Positions 27,663 to 36,901 are shown, numbered from the stretch's first letter. The stretch is DNA of 64,000 nucleotides from Oleispirillum sp965228165 (GCA_965228165.1 CBDDHB010000002.1:558001-622000); one strand, 5' to 3'. The notes: generated from the letters alone by a model not told the origin. Made by a program: numbers and translations.

Positions 27663-29024
27663 TCAGGGGATCAACGGCGACCACGCCGGGTCCGACGCCT
27701 GGATCGGGGTCACAACCCGGCGTTCATTATAGCCGGTCAAGTCGATACTGTAGAGATAAGAATCGCCGCCCTGACCGCGCGCGTCCGACGGATTCTGACG
27801 GAAGTACATCAAGACTCGTCCGTTCGGCGCCCAGGTCGGGCCTTCCACCAGATACCCGTCGGACAACAGGCGCTCGCCCGAACCGTCGGGACGCATCACG
27901 CCGATGAAGAATCGCCCCTGCGCCATCTTGGTGAAGGCGATGAAGTCGCCGCGCGGCGACCACACCGGAGTGGCGTAGCGGCCCTCGCCATGGCTGATCC
28001 GGCGCACGTTGCCGCCGTCGGCGTTCATCACATAGAGCTGCTGGTTGCCGCCGCGGTCCGAGTTGAAGACGATGTGCTGCGAGTCGGGCGAATACGACGG
28101 CGAGGTATCGATCGCCGGGGTATTGGTCAGCCGCCGCCGCTCCAGGGTGCGCAGATCCATGGTGTAGATGTCGGAACTGCCGCCGCGCGCCATGCTCATG
28201 ATCACCCGATTGCCATCGGGCGAAAACCGGGGAGCGAAGGTCATGCCGGGGAAATCACCCAGCCGCTCGCGCTTGCCGGTATCGATGTTGTACAGGTACA
28301 CCCGGGGCACGCTGTTGTAGTACGACATATAGGTGATTTCTTGGGTCGAGGGCGAGAACCGGGGAGTCAGCACCAAGTCCGCGCCGTCGGTGAGGAAGCG
28401 GTGATTGGCGCCGTCCTGGTCCATGATCGCCAGACGCTTGATCCGCTTAGTCGCCGGTCCGCTTTCCGCGACATAGACGACGCGGGTATCGAAATAGCCG
28501 CTTTCGCCGGTCAGGCGCTCGTACACCGCATCGGCGATGATGTGCGCGATCCGCCGCCAGTTCCCCGCGTCGGTGACATAGGCCTGCGCCTTCAACTGCT
28601 GCGTCGCGAACACGTCCCACAGGCGGAATTCGACGCGCAAACGACCGTCCGGCTGCATCGCGGTGCGGCCCTGCACCAGGCCTTGCGCGTTGATCGCCTG
28701 CCAGTCGGGGAAGCGCGGCTGAATCTGCATCGACGAGAAACTTTGGATGAAGGCCCGCGAGTCGACGCCACGGAACAGGCCGGAACGCTCCAGATCCGCC
28801 TGCAAGACCCCGGCCAGATCGGCGCCAAGCTTCGAGGCGCGCTCGTCGTCGCCGCCGAAGGCGGGAATGGCGATCGGGATCGGATCGACGTTGCCGCGCG
28901 TGATGTCGATGCGCAACTCGGCCCGCGCCGGCGCGGCCAACGCCGCCAGCCCCAGAACGACACCCAGAGCGGCCGCCGAAATCCGCCCCCAGGCGCGGTA
29001 CGCCGCAGTCATCAGCACGCTCAT
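27663..29024 (-). CDS. tolB: Tol-Pal system protein TolB
   Basis: Periplasmic beta-propeller that couples TolA to Pal. A signal peptide (AALGVVLGLAALAAPARA) is followed by the N-terminal TolB domain (about residues 35-165) and a six-bladed propeller with repeated blades such as PRFSPDGNRVIMSMARGG, PSYSPDSQHIVFNSDRGG and PVWSPRGDFIAFTKM. Length (453) is normal. AAAGGGG precedes the ATG. Confidence 0.97.
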   Translation of the reverse strand: MSVLMTAAYRAWGRISAAALGVVLGLAALAAPARAELRIDITRGNVDPIPIAIPAFGGDDERASKLGADLAGVLQADLERSGLFRGVDSRAFIQSFSSMQIQPRFPDWQAINAQGLVQGRTAMQPDGRLRVEFRLWDVFATQQLKAQAYVTDAGNWRRIAHIIADAVYERLTGESGYFDTRVVYVAESGPATKRIKRLAIMDQDGANHRFLTDGADLVLTPRFSPSTQEITYMSYYNSVPRVYLYNIDTGKRERLGDFPGMTFAPRFSPDGNRVIMSMARGGSSDIYTMDLRTLERRRLTNTPAIDTSPSYSPDSQHIVFNSDRGGNQQLYVMNADGGNVRRISHGEGRYATPVWSPRGDFIAFTKMAQGRFFIGVMRPDGSGERLLSDGYLVEGPTWAPNGRVLMYFRQNPSDARGQGGDSYLYSIDLTGYNERRVVTPIQASDPAWSPLIP

Positions 29025-29051
29025 GGTTTCCCCTTTTGCCTTCTCAAATCA

Positions 29052-29963
29052 TCACAAACGGTCTTGCGGACGGAAGAACAACCTGACCTCGCGCCAGACT
29101 TCGTACTTCTTCGCCGGGGCCTGCACCGGGCTGGCCATAAATACGGCGCGCAACGCGCTTTCCGCAAGGGAGCGGAACGCCGGATCGCGCGCCATGCGCG
29201 ACTGATCGACGATTTTCGCCTGCCGCACCGCGCCATTGGGATCGAAGGAAACCGCGATCTCGATCACCATGTCAAGCGCCCCCGCCTTGCCCGGATCGAC
29301 ATTCCAGTGGCGCTCGATCTGGGCGCGGATCATATCCATTTCAGAGAGCGTCAGGACGTCGCCGAAACCGTCGCGATCCTTGGAGATGGCGGGCGCCTCC
29401 AGCGCGCCCGGGGTCCCGGTCTTGCCGCCCGCCGCCCGGCCCGGGGCCATGTTGGCCGAGGGCGCATCCTTGCGCAGCTTCTCGACCGAGGCCATCAGAT
29501 CGTCGAACGACGGCTTGGCGGGCGCGAATTTCTTTGCCGAGGCCTTGTCCTCGGGCTTTTTCTCGTCGCCCTTCTTGGGGTCGGATGTCTTGTCCTCGGC
29601 CTTCTTCGGCTCGGGCTTCTTCGCCTCGTCCACCATCGCGGCCTTGGGTTCTTCCTTTTTCGGCGCGGGCTTGGGCGGCTCGGGTTTCGGGGCGGGCGCG
29701 GGCTTCGGCGGCTCGGGCTTGGGCGGCTCCGCCTTCTTCTCCTCGATTTTCCTCTCGTCGGGAATGGGATCGCCCTTCGGCTTGTCGATGGCGGTCGCCT
29801 TGGGCAGGGAGGTCTTTTCCCCGATCTGGACCTTGCTCAAATCGACGATCAGGATGCGCTCGGTCATCTGCGGCGGTTCGGGCGTCAAATAGGGCATCCC
29901 GACGATCCCGAACAGGATCACCGCAATGTGCAACGCCAGGGAAATCCCAAGCTCACGCCGCAT
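29052..29963 (-). CDS. tolA: Tol-Pal system protein TolA
   Basis: Inner-membrane protein whose helix spans the periplasm to reach TolB and Pal. There is one N-terminal membrane helix (GISLALHIAVILFGIVGM). A Lys/Pro/Glu-rich domain II (about 60-155) is dominated by PKPEPPKPAP-type repeats instead of the alanine-rich helix of enterobacteria. A C-terminal domain III has LTLSEMDMIRAQIERHWN and VEIAVSFDPNGAV-like sequence. At 303 residues it is shorter than the E. coli protein, as in other alphaproteobacteria. Confidence 0.93.
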   Translation of the reverse strand: MRRELGISLALHIAVILFGIVGMPYLTPEPPQMTERILIVDLSKVQIGEKTSLPKATAIDKPKGDPIPDERKIEEKKAEPPKPEPPKPAPAPKPEPPKPAPKKEEPKAAMVDEAKKPEPKKAEDKTSDPKKGDEKKPEDKASAKKFAPAKPSFDDLMASVEKLRKDAPSANMAPGRAAGGKTGTPGALEAPAISKDRDGFGDVLTLSEMDMIRAQIERHWNVDPGKAGALDMVIEIAVSFDPNGAVRQAKIVDQSRMARDPAFRSLAESALRAVFMASPVQAPAKKYEVWREVRLFFRPQDRL

Positions 29964-29981
29964 GACTCGACCGCTTCCCTT

Positions 29982-30455
29982 TTATGGCTTGCTCTTGGAT
30001 TTGCGCACGGGTTCCTTGCGGGGGGCTTCGCCGGTCCCGGTCTCCAGGCCGACTTTTTCGATGCCCGCGTCCTTCAACACCTGCATCACCCCCATCACCG
30101 CGCCGTAGGTGGCCACCCTGTCGCCGCTGATCACCACCCCGAGCTCGGGGTTGGCGCGGCGCATTTCGACGACCCGGCCGACCAGTTGGGTCACGTCCAC
30201 CGGATCGGTGCCAAGATAGACCACGCCGTCCTCCGCCACCGAAATCCGCAAGGAGCGGTTGGCCTCGAACAGAACCTGGCTGCCGCCCTTCGGCAGGTCG
30301 AGGGGAATGCCGGTGGTCATCAGGGGCGCGGTGACCATGAAGATCACCAGAAGCACCAGCATCACGTCGACCATCGGCGTGACGTTGATGTCGGCCATGC
30401 GCGTCGTCTTGCCCCGCCCGCCGCGCCTGCGTCCGCCGGAAACCGCCATGCCCAT
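29982..30455 (-). CDS. tolR: Tol-Pal system protein TolR
   Basis: ExbD-family proton-channel subunit that works with TolQ. An Arg/Gly-rich N-terminus leads into ADINVTPMVDVMLVLLVIFM, where the membrane aspartate (about residue 29) is the proton-carrying residue, and a periplasmic domain with LPKGGSQVLFEANRSLRISV. Length 157. It is two bases downstream of tolQ, so probably coupled. The C-terminal tail is Lys-rich. Confidence 0.96.
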   Translation of the reverse strand: MGMAVSGGRRRGGRGKTTRMADINVTPMVDVMLVLLVIFMVTAPLMTTGIPLDLPKGGSQVLFEANRSLRISVAEDGVVYLGTDPVDVTQLVGRVVEMRRANPELGVVISGDRVATYGAVMGVMQVLKDAGIEKVGLETGTGEAPRKEPVRKSKSKP

Positions 30456-30457
30456 GG

Positions 30458-31150
30458 TCAGCGCCTTTCGTCGAGCTGGCGCGACACGATCGCCGAAAAC
30501 TCGCCGGAGAAGATTTCGAGGCGCTTCGCGTAGCGGTCGATGTCGGTGGACAGCTTGTTATAGGCGATCACCGCGGGGATCGCCGCGACCAGACCGAGCG
30601 CGGTGGCGAACAGCGCCTCGGCGATGCCTGGCGCGACCACGGCGAGCGAGGTGTTCTTGCTCATCCCGATGGCGTGGAAGCTGTTCATGATCCCCCACAC
30701 CGTGCCGAACAGGCCGATGAACGGCGACACCGAGCCGGTGGAGGCGAGGAAACCCATCCGTGCCTCGATGCGTTCCAGTTCGCGCTCGCTGGTGATCTGC
30801 ATGACCCGCTCGATCCGCTGCGCCAGCGAGGTTTTCAGCGACGCCGCCTCGGTCCTGGTCCGCTCGATGGAGCGCCGCCACTCGCGCATCGCGGCGACGA
30901 AGATCGCGCTCATCGGGTCCTTGGCGTTCTTGCCGATGCGATCGTAAAGATCGTCGAGCGGCCCGCCGGACCAGAACTGTTCCTCGAACTCGCGGGCATC
31001 GCGGTTGAGAGTCGTGAGCCTGCGGATTTTTTCGAAAATGATCGCCCACGACCACACCGACGCACCCATCAGGGCGATCATCACCGCCTTGACCACCAGA
31101 TCCGCCTGTAGGAACAAGGTGATCATCGACAAATCGCTTTGCGCTTCCAT
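30458..31150 (-). CDS. tolQ: Tol-Pal system protein TolQ
   Basis: MotA/ExbB-family proton-channel subunit. It has three membrane helices: LVVKAVMIALMGASVWSWAI, the TGSVSPFIGLFGTVWGIMNSF region, and EALFATALGLVAAIPAVIAY. The cytoplasmic loop between the first two carries RIGKNAKDPMSAIF. The ATG at 31150 gives 230 residues, normal for TolQ. The frame open further upstream has no homology. It is preceded by ybgC with a gap of 53 bp. Confidence 0.96.
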   Translation of the reverse strand: MEAQSDLSMITLFLQADLVVKAVMIALMGASVWSWAIIFEKIRRLTTLNRDAREFEEQFWSGGPLDDLYDRIGKNAKDPMSAIFVAAMREWRRSIERTRTEAASLKTSLAQRIERVMQITSERELERIEARMGFLASTGSVSPFIGLFGTVWGIMNSFHAIGMSKNTSLAVVAPGIAEALFATALGLVAAIPAVIAYNKLSTDIDRYAKRLEIFSGEFSAIVSRQLDERR

Positions 31151-31203
31151 ACGCCGCCTCGCCTTTCCTCGGGTTCCGGAGGATGTCCGCCGGATGCCTC
31201 GTC

Positions 31204-31689
31204 TCAAACCATCGCCCGCTCCGCCAGATCGGCGCGCAAACCTTCCGGAATCCGCGCCGGACGCAACGTTTCCGCCGACACGCAGGCAAGCTTCGCCACC
31301 GCCTCGACCAGCACTTCGTCGCCGCGCAGAACGGTCTGCGCCATCTCCAGGGTCGCGCCGCCGACCTTGCGGACCCGGGTGCGCACCTGCAACAGATCGT
31401 CCAGAACCGCGGCGCGCCGGTAATCGACGCTGACATGCCGCATCACGAAGGCGATGCCGCCGCTTTCCTGCCCCGGATACTCGGCGCGGGTCAGCCGTCC
31501 ATTCTCCCATCCATCCTGGCGCAGCATCGCGGAACGCGCGCGCTCGGCGAACTTCAGGTAGTTGGCGTAATAGACCACGCCGCCCGCGTCGGTGTCCTCG
31601 TAATACACCCGCACCGTCAAGACGTGAACGTCGCCGTCGAAATACGACGCGCCGCCCTCCGCCACCGTTCGGACGTCCCCCTGCGTCAT
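31204..31689 (-). CDS. ybgC: Acyl-CoA thioesterase YbgC (Tol-Pal associated)
   Basis: Hot-dog-fold thioesterase that heads the tol-pal set in many proteobacteria. The catalytic motif is YEDTDAGGVVYYANYLKFAERAR, where the aspartate and tyrosine are active, followed by FVMRHVSVDYRRAAVLDDLLQV. The ATG at 31689 overlaps the ruvB stop (ATGA), linking the recombination genes and tol-pal in one transcript. Length 161. Confidence 0.94.
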   Translation of the reverse strand: MTQGDVRTVAEGGASYFDGDVHVLTVRVYYEDTDAGGVVYYANYLKFAERARSAMLRQDGWENGRLTRAEYPGQESGGIAFVMRHVSVDYRRAAVLDDLLQVRTRVRKVGGATLEMAQTVLRGDEVLVEAVAKLACVSAETLRPARIPEGLRADLAERAMV

Positions 31690-32765
31690 TCCGGGAATCC
31701 CTCCCCCTCTCCGGAATCGAGCAGCGTCAACTGCTCCGGTCCGGGTTTCGGTTCGGTCAGGCCCAGGTGACGATACCCCTTGACCGACAGCACCCGCCCG
31801 CGCGGCGTGCGTTGCACCAGGCCCTGCTGCATCAGAAACGGTTCGATGACTTCCTCCAGGGTGTCGCGTTCCTCGGCCAGAGCGGCGGCCAAGGTCTCGA
31901 TCCCCACCGGCCCGCCACCGTAGGACTCGACGATACACAACAAATACCGCCGGTCCTGGCTGTCAAGGCCGATGGCGTCCACCTCCAGCCGATTGAGCGC
32001 CGCATCCGCCACCTTCCGATCCACCGCGCCCGCGCCGCCCACCGTGGCGAAGTCGCGCACCCGGCGCAACAGGCGCCCGGCGACGCGCGGCGTGCCGCGA
32101 GACCGCCGCGCGATTTCGACCGCGCCATCGCCGGTCATCGGCAGACCCAGCTTCGCCGCGCCGCGCAGAACGATCCGGGTCAGATCCTCGGTCGAATAGA
32201 AGCGCAACCGCAACGGAATGCCGAAACGGTCGCGCAGCGGCGTGGTCAACAGCCCGGCGCGGGTGGTCGCCCCGACCAGGGTGAAGGGTTGCAGATCGAT
32301 CCGCACCGAACGCGCCGCCGGCCCCTCGCCGATGATCAGGTCAAGCTGGAAATCCTCCATCGCCGAATAGAGAACCTCCTCGATCGCCGGGGAAAGCCGG
32401 TGAATCTCGTCAATGAACAGGACGTCGCGCGCTTCCAGATTGGTCAGGATCGCGGCCAGATCGCCCGCCTTGGCGATCATCGGACCGGAGGTGGCGCGGA
32501 ACCCCACCCCCAACTCGTGCGCGACGATCTGCGCCAGCGTCGTCTTGCCCAGTCCGGGCGGGCCGTGCAGCAGCACGTGATCCAAGGGCTCGCCGCGCGC
32601 CCGCGCCGCCATGACGAACACCTTCAAGTTGCCGCAGGCTTCCGGCTGGCCGGTAAAGTCGGACAGGGAACGCGGCCGCAACGACGCGTCGGCGTCCTCG
32701 GGCCGTTCCTCGGGCGAAACCACCCGCCCCGCGCCTTCCGGGATCGATCCGTCCGAATCGCTCAT
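31686..32765 (-). CDS. ruvB: Holliday junction branch migration ATPase RuvB
   Basis: AAA+ motor that drives branch migration with RuvA. LRPRSLSDFTGQ opens the core, Walker A is LHGPPGLGKTTLAQIVA, Walker B is VLFIDEIHRLSP, sensor/arginine-finger regions are GATTRAGLLTTPLRDRFG and RSRGTPRVAGRLLRRVRDFA, and a winged helix with PFLMQQGLVQRTPRGR ends the protein. Length 359. The ATG overlaps the ruvA stop. Confidence 0.97.
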   Translation of the reverse strand: MSDSDGSIPEGAGRVVSPEERPEDADASLRPRSLSDFTGQPEACGNLKVFVMAARARGEPLDHVLLHGPPGLGKTTLAQIVAHELGVGFRATSGPMIAKAGDLAAILTNLEARDVLFIDEIHRLSPAIEEVLYSAMEDFQLDLIIGEGPAARSVRIDLQPFTLVGATTRAGLLTTPLRDRFGIPLRLRFYSTEDLTRIVLRGAAKLGLPMTGDGAVEIARRSRGTPRVAGRLLRRVRDFATVGGAGAVDRKVADAALNRLEVDAIGLDSQDRRYLLCIVESYGGGPVGIETLAAALAEERDTLEEVIEPFLMQQGLVQRTPRGRVLSVKGYRHLGLTEPKPGPEQLTLLDSGEGEGFPE

Positions 32766-33427
32766 CGCCTATCCGTCCCCATGCCGCCCGGATTGGTGTT
32801 GCGGGCGATTTCCTTGAGCGCGCGGGCGATCACCGCCGACACTTCCGGCGGAGGATCCCCCGCCGCCGCGATCGCCGCCGAGACCACGGCGAACGCCTCG
32901 CTTGGACCATACCCCAGATTGACCAGCGCCGACACCGCATCCTCGGCCAGCGCCCGGCGCGGATCGGCATCCCCCACCGGCAACGGCGCAAGCCCCGGCG
33001 CCTTCGCCCCGGCAGGCGGCAGGGCGAAGGCCGCGACCTTGTCCTTGAGTTCCGACAGCACCCGCGCCGCCAGTTTCGGCCCGACGCCGCTGGCGCGGCA
33101 CAGCGCCGCCTTGTCGCCGGAGGCGATGGCGCGGGCCAGATCGTCGGGAGAAAGAACCGAAAGAATCCCCAGCGCCACCTTCGCCCCCACCCCCTGCACC
33201 GTGGTCAGGCGGCGAAACCAGAGCTTTTCCTCGGCATCGAGGAAGGCATAAAGCAGAATCGCGTCCTCGCGCACCACGGTTTCCACCCACAGGGCGACCA
33301 CCGCGCCGATGGAAAGATGCGACAGGGTGCGCGACGAGGCCGAGACCAGATAGCCGACGCCGCCGACGTCGATCACCGCGATGTCGGCGTCCAGCGCCTC
33401 GATCCGCCCCTTCAGACGCGCGATCAT
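32762..33427 (-). CDS. ruvA: Holliday junction DNA helicase subunit RuvA
   Basis: Tetrameric protein that binds the four-way junction. The N-terminal OB domain is MIARLKGRIEALDADIAVID, the two helix-hairpin-helix motifs are around LTTVQGVGAKVALGIL and CRASGVGPKLAARVLSEL, and the C-terminal RuvB-binding domain is EDAVSALVNLGYGPSEAFAVV. The ATG at 33427 overlaps the ruvC stop. 221 residues, usual size. Confidence 0.96.
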   Translation of the reverse strand: MIARLKGRIEALDADIAVIDVGGVGYLVSASSRTLSHLSIGAVVALWVETVVREDAILLYAFLDAEEKLWFRRLTTVQGVGAKVALGILSVLSPDDLARAIASGDKAALCRASGVGPKLAARVLSELKDKVAAFALPPAGAKAPGLAPLPVGDADPRRALAEDAVSALVNLGYGPSEAFAVVSAAIAAAGDPPPEVSAVIARALKEIARNTNPGGMGTDRR

Positions 33428-33945
33428 CGCCGCCCCCCGGCCTCGGCGCGAGCGATCGCGCCTTGTAGGGACTCGCCGCTGGCGCGATAGCGCGCGTGGC
33501 AAATCGCCACCGCCAGGGCATCGGCGGCGTCCGCCATTTCCGGGGCGGCGCCGGGCAACAACATGCGCACCATCAGGCCGACCTGTTCCTTCGCCGCGTG
33601 GCCTGTGCCGACCACCGTCTTCTTGATCAGGTTTGGGGGGTATTCCGCCACCTTGATGCCGAAAAGCGCCGGCGCCAGCATCACCGCACCGCGTGCCTGC
33701 CCGAGTTTCAAGGTCGAAACCGGATTGCGGTTGACGAAGGTTTCCTCCACCGCCGCCTCGTCCGGTGCAAAGCGGGAGAGGACCGCCATCACCCCCTTGT
33801 GCAGGTCCATCAGCCGCTCGGCCAGGGAGCCGGACTCGTCGGAGCGGACCACGCCGCAGGCGACATGGGACAGCCGGTTGCCCTCGGCATCGACGATGCC
33901 CCAGCCGGTGACGCGCAAGCCTGGGTCCAGTCCGATCAACCGCAT
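33424..33945 (-). CDS. ruvC: Crossover junction endonuclease RuvC
   Basis: Resolves Holliday junctions. RNase-H fold with the first catalytic aspartate in IGLDPGLRVTGWGI, the glutamate pair in DEAAVEETFVN, and the last acids in ADAADALAVAICHAR. Length 173. It is the first gene of ruvC-A-B, with ATGA overlaps throughout. Confidence 0.97.
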   Translation of the reverse strand: MRLIGLDPGLRVTGWGIVDAEGNRLSHVACGVVRSDESGSLAERLMDLHKGVMAVLSRFAPDEAAVEETFVNRNPVSTLKLGQARGAVMLAPALFGIKVAEYPPNLIKKTVVGTGHAAKEQVGLMVRMLLPGAAPEMADAADALAVAICHARYRASGESLQGAIARAEAGGRR

Positions 33946-33982
33946 CAGCGTCGCTCCACGGAGAGCCGTGGCGGCAAGACCG

Positions 33983-34732
33983 TTACAGGCCCAGGCGCGC
34001 CGCCACCTCGTCCGAGATTTCGTAGTTGCCGCAAACCCGCTGCACGTCGTCGTTATCGTCCAGCGCGTCGATCAGCCGCATCAGGGTCGCCGCCGCGTCG
34101 GCATCGACCTCGACGGTGTTGAGGGGCTTCCATTCCAGACGCGCCACCGCAGCCTCGCCGAAGCGCTTTTCCAGCGCGTCCTTGACCGCGTGCAGATCCT
34201 CGGGCGCGGTCAGCACGTCGTGACCGTCGTCGGTGGAGATCACGTCGGAGGCCCCGGCTTCCAGCGCCGCCTCGAACATCGCGTCGGCGTCCGCCGCCTC
34301 GGGCTTGAACTGGATCAGCCCCACCCGCTCGAAGTTGAAGGCGACCGAATTCGCCTCGCCCATCTGGCCGCCCAGCTTGTTGAAAATCGCCCGGACTTCC
34401 GAGGCGGTGCGGTTGCGGTTGTCGGTCAGCCCCTCGACGATCAGCGCCACGCCGCCCGGACCGCGCCCTTCGTAGCGCACCTCGTCGTAGTTGGTGTCGT
34501 CGCCGCCGGGCAACGCGCGCTTGATCGCGCGCTCGATGTTGTCCTTGGGCATGCTCTGCGCCTTCGCCGCGGCGATCGCCGCGCGCAGACGCGGATTGCT
34601 TTCCGGCGTCGGCAGGCCGCACTTCGCCGACACGGTGATTTCGCGGGCAAGCTTGGTAAACAGCTTGGCGCGCTGGGCATCCTGCGCACCCTTGCGGTGC
34701 ATGATGTTCTTGAACTGGGAATGACCGGCCAT
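33983..34732 (-). CDS. yebC: YebC/PmpR family protein
   Basis: Conserved YebC-family protein, described in different bacteria as a transcription factor or as a ribosome-associated factor that eases translation of difficult motifs. MAGHSQFKNIMHRKGAQDAQRAKLF (start), GPGGVALIVEGLTDNRNRTASEVR and FNKLGGQMGEANSVAFNFER are family hallmarks. Length 249. It precedes ruvC by 37 bp, the usual genomic order, so it is probably cotranscribed. Confidence 0.96.
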   Translation of the reverse strand: MAGHSQFKNIMHRKGAQDAQRAKLFTKLAREITVSAKCGLPTPESNPRLRAAIAAAKAQSMPKDNIERAIKRALPGGDDTNYDEVRYEGRGPGGVALIVEGLTDNRNRTASEVRAIFNKLGGQMGEANSVAFNFERVGLIQFKPEAADADAMFEAALEAGASDVISTDDGHDVLTAPEDLHAVKDALEKRFGEAAVARLEWKPLNTVEVDADAAATLMRLIDALDDNDDVQRVCGNYEISDEVAARLGL

Positions 34733-34842
34733 TCTATACCTTCGGAAGCAGTCGTATCGCGCCGCCGACGGCGCCCTGGGAAAAATCGCGCGGCATCATC
34801 CATTCAGGCGGACGCAAAACGCAACCCCCAAAGCGGAGCGGA

Positions 34843-35658
34843 TCACGCGTCCGGAAGACAGGGCTGCAACCTCCCGCCCAGGCGCACCGGATGCACGGTT
34901 TTCGCCAGGCCGGTACGGTCGTCGGTGGAGACGAAAACCCCGCACACCGTCGCCTCTCCATCCGCCGGAGTCAGGCGCTCGCCCGGCACCCGGCGGGTGA
35001 ACCGGCTGATCGCCAGATCCTTGGTCATGCCGATCACCGAGTCATAATCGCCGCACATCCCGGCATCGGTCAGATAGGCGGTGCCGCGCGGCAGAACCTG
35101 CGCATCCGCCGTCGGCACATGGCTGTGCGAGCCCACCACCAGCGACACCCGACCGTCGAGAACGTGGCCCAAGGCCATCTTTTCGCTGGTCGCCTCGGCA
35201 TGCACGTCAACGACGATCGCCGCCACCGTCGCCCCCAGGCGATAGCGCGACAGGATATCCTCCACCACCTGGAAGGGGTCGTCCAGCGGCTCCAGGAATA
35301 GGCGTCCCATCACCTGGATCACCAGCACCTTGCGCCCGTCGGGCAGGACCGCCTCGGCCAGGCCGCGTCCGGGCATGCCCCTGGGGAAGTTGGCGGGGCG
35401 GATCAGGCGCGGATCGCCGTCGATATAGGCGATCAGTTCCCGCTGATCCCAGACATGATTGCCGGTGGTCAGAACATCCACCCCGGCGGCATAGAACTCT
35501 TCGCAGATCTTCGGCGTGATGCCGAAGCCATGCGCCGCGTTCTCGCCGTTGACGACGACGGCATCGAGCTTGAGTTCGCGCTTCAAACGCGGCAAGGCGG
35601 CGATCGCGGCGGTGCGCCCGCTGCGTCCGACGATGTCGCCCAAATACAATATGTTCAT
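34843..35658 (-). CDS. Metallophosphoesterase, YmdB family
   Basis: Calcineurin-like phosphoesterase of the TIGR00282/YmdB type. Members hydrolyse 2',3'-cyclic nucleotides in vitro. Metal-binding motifs are YLGDIVGRSGR, VVNGENAAHGFGIT, TTGNHVWDQRE, VDVHAEATSEKMA and GSHSHVPTADAQVL, with YLTDAGMCGDYDSVIG near the end. Length 271. It is twelve bases downstream of the cyclo-ligase gene and probably in the same transcript. The physiological substrate in this organism is unknown. Confidence 0.92.
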   Translation of the reverse strand: MNILYLGDIVGRSGRTAAIAALPRLKRELKLDAVVVNGENAAHGFGITPKICEEFYAAGVDVLTTGNHVWDQRELIAYIDGDPRLIRPANFPRGMPGRGLAEAVLPDGRKVLVIQVMGRLFLEPLDDPFQVVEDILSRYRLGATVAAIVVDVHAEATSEKMALGHVLDGRVSLVVGSHSHVPTADAQVLPRGTAYLTDAGMCGDYDSVIGMTKDLAISRFTRRVPGERLTPADGEATVCGVFVSTDDRTGLAKTVHPVRLGGRLQPCLPDA

Positions 35659-35670
35659 GAAACCCCGTCG

Positions 35671-36306
35671 CTACTTCCGCTGCGCCGCGCGATTTTCGCG
35701 CAGGGGCAGCACTCCCCGTTCGGTCAGCACCATGTCGAGACGGCGATCCCAAGACTCGTGGGGAACCATTTCGATTTCCTGCACCGCGAAGGCGACGCCC
35801 AGGGCGGCGACCTGCTGCCCGGCGCGGGCCATCTCGGCCAAGGTCCGGTCATAATACCCGCCGCCGTAGCCCAGTCGATAGCCATCGGCGTCGAACGCCA
35901 GAAGCGGCATCATCACCACCTGGGGCACCAGACGATCCGCCCCCCTGACCGGATGACGGGTGCCGAACGGTCCGTGTTCCAGCGGCGCATCGGGAATCCA
36001 CTCGCGGAAAATCAGGGGAGACTCCGTCTCCTCCACCACCGGCAGGGCGATGCGCCAGCCGACCTGGCGCAGCCAGTCCACGAGAAGCCGGGTGTCCACC
36101 TCGCCGCCGATCGGATAATAGACGGCGGCGACGCCGTTCTCCGGCGGCACCGCAAGAAGCGGCACCGTCGCGGCGTGATGCACCAGACACTCGGCGGCAT
36201 GCCGACGCTCCACCGCGCCGATACGCCCGCGCAGGAACTTGGCGTTGCCGCGCAAGGCCTGCTTGGTCGCGGCGACCGTGTCCGCCACCACCGACGGCAT
36301 CAACAT
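35671..36306 (-). CDS. 5-formyltetrahydrofolate cyclo-ligase
   Basis: Converts 5-formyl-THF to 5,10-methenyl-THF with ATP, salvaging folate. The ATP/folate motifs are YYPIGGEVDTRLL, VMMPLLAFDADGYRLGYGGGYYD and GVAFAVQEIEMVPHESWD. The ATG at 36306 has GGGGAG eight bases upstream. Length 211. The 6S RNA-like element lies directly upstream, the arrangement known from many proteobacteria (ssrS with ygfA), and the two may share a promoter. Confidence 0.93.
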   Translation of the reverse strand: MLMPSVVADTVAATKQALRGNAKFLRGRIGAVERRHAAECLVHHAATVPLLAVPPENGVAAVYYPIGGEVDTRLLVDWLRQVGWRIALPVVEETESPLIFREWIPDAPLEHGPFGTRHPVRGADRLVPQVVMMPLLAFDADGYRLGYGGGYYDRTLAEMARAGQQVAALGVAFAVQEIEMVPHESWDRRLDMVLTERGVLPLRENRAAQRK

Positions 36307-36366
36307 GGCGCGGTCTCCCCGCTGGTTACACCAAAGGGACGGTTCCGGGGCCCGGAAACCACGGAA

Positions 36367-36520
36367 GATCGGTCGGAATTATGCGGCGGGGCCGTAGCGG
36401 CCGTCGGCCTGTGGAATACACAAGGGCCGCTCCAACAAAGTGGGCGCCATATGACCAAACCACGGTCGGGTCAGGGACGGCTCCCTTTCTACAAACGTTG
36501 GCCCCAGTGATGTCGCGATC
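36367..36520 (-). ncRNA. ssrS: 6S RNA candidate
   Basis: A 154-base non-coding stretch between zapA and the 5-formyl-THF cyclo-ligase gene, the standard place of ssrS. Read on the minus strand, both ends pair (GATCG with CGATC, then GGGGCC at 36500-36505 with GGCCCC at 36388-36393). Inner pairing is visible too (GCCGTC with GACGGC), leaving a large central asymmetric region as expected for the promoter-mimic bubble that holds the sigma-70 RNA polymerase. No open frame with coding character covers it. The ends are estimates from pairing. Confidence 0.68.
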
Positions 36521-36554
36521 CTAACGCGCCGCACAGCACCCGCCTTCTTCTAAT

Positions 36555-36896
36555 CTAAGCGCCCCGCAGCCGTTCGGCAATCGCCTCGATCCGCGAAGCC
36601 AGGGATTCGACCGCATCGACCACCGCGGATTCCGCCGCGGCCTTGGTTTCCGCTCCGCCGGAACCGGTGGCGGCGCGCAATTCCTCAAGCTCGCCATAGG
36701 TTTCCGCCAGTTCGTCGGCGATCAGCAGCCCGATCATGGCAAGCAGCAGGTTTTCCTGCACCGGACCGATCGCCGCGACGAGCTCGCGCCCCCGCTGGTC
36801 CAGATACCGCCCCAGGCGACCGATCTGCGCCTCTTGTCCGTCGTCGCAGGAAATGTGGTACTGGTGCCCGGCGATGGTGAGGGTGACCTGAGCCAT
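36555..36896 (-). CDS. zapA: Cell division protein ZapA
   Basis: Small FtsZ-binding protein that bundles the Z-ring. VTLTIAGHQYHISCDDGQEAQIGRL is the globular N-terminal domain. A long C-terminal coiled coil (about residues 60-113) mediates tetramerisation. Length 113. The start ATG at 36896 is followed by the expected sequence. It is cotranscribed with a small coiled-coil gene just upstream. Confidence 0.92.
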   Translation of the reverse strand: MAQVTLTIAGHQYHISCDDGQEAQIGRLGRYLDQRGRELVAAIGPVQENLLLAMIGLLIADELAETYGELEELRAATGSGGAETKAAAESAVVDAVESLASRIEAIAERLRGA

Positions 36897-36901
36897 GGGG
36901 T

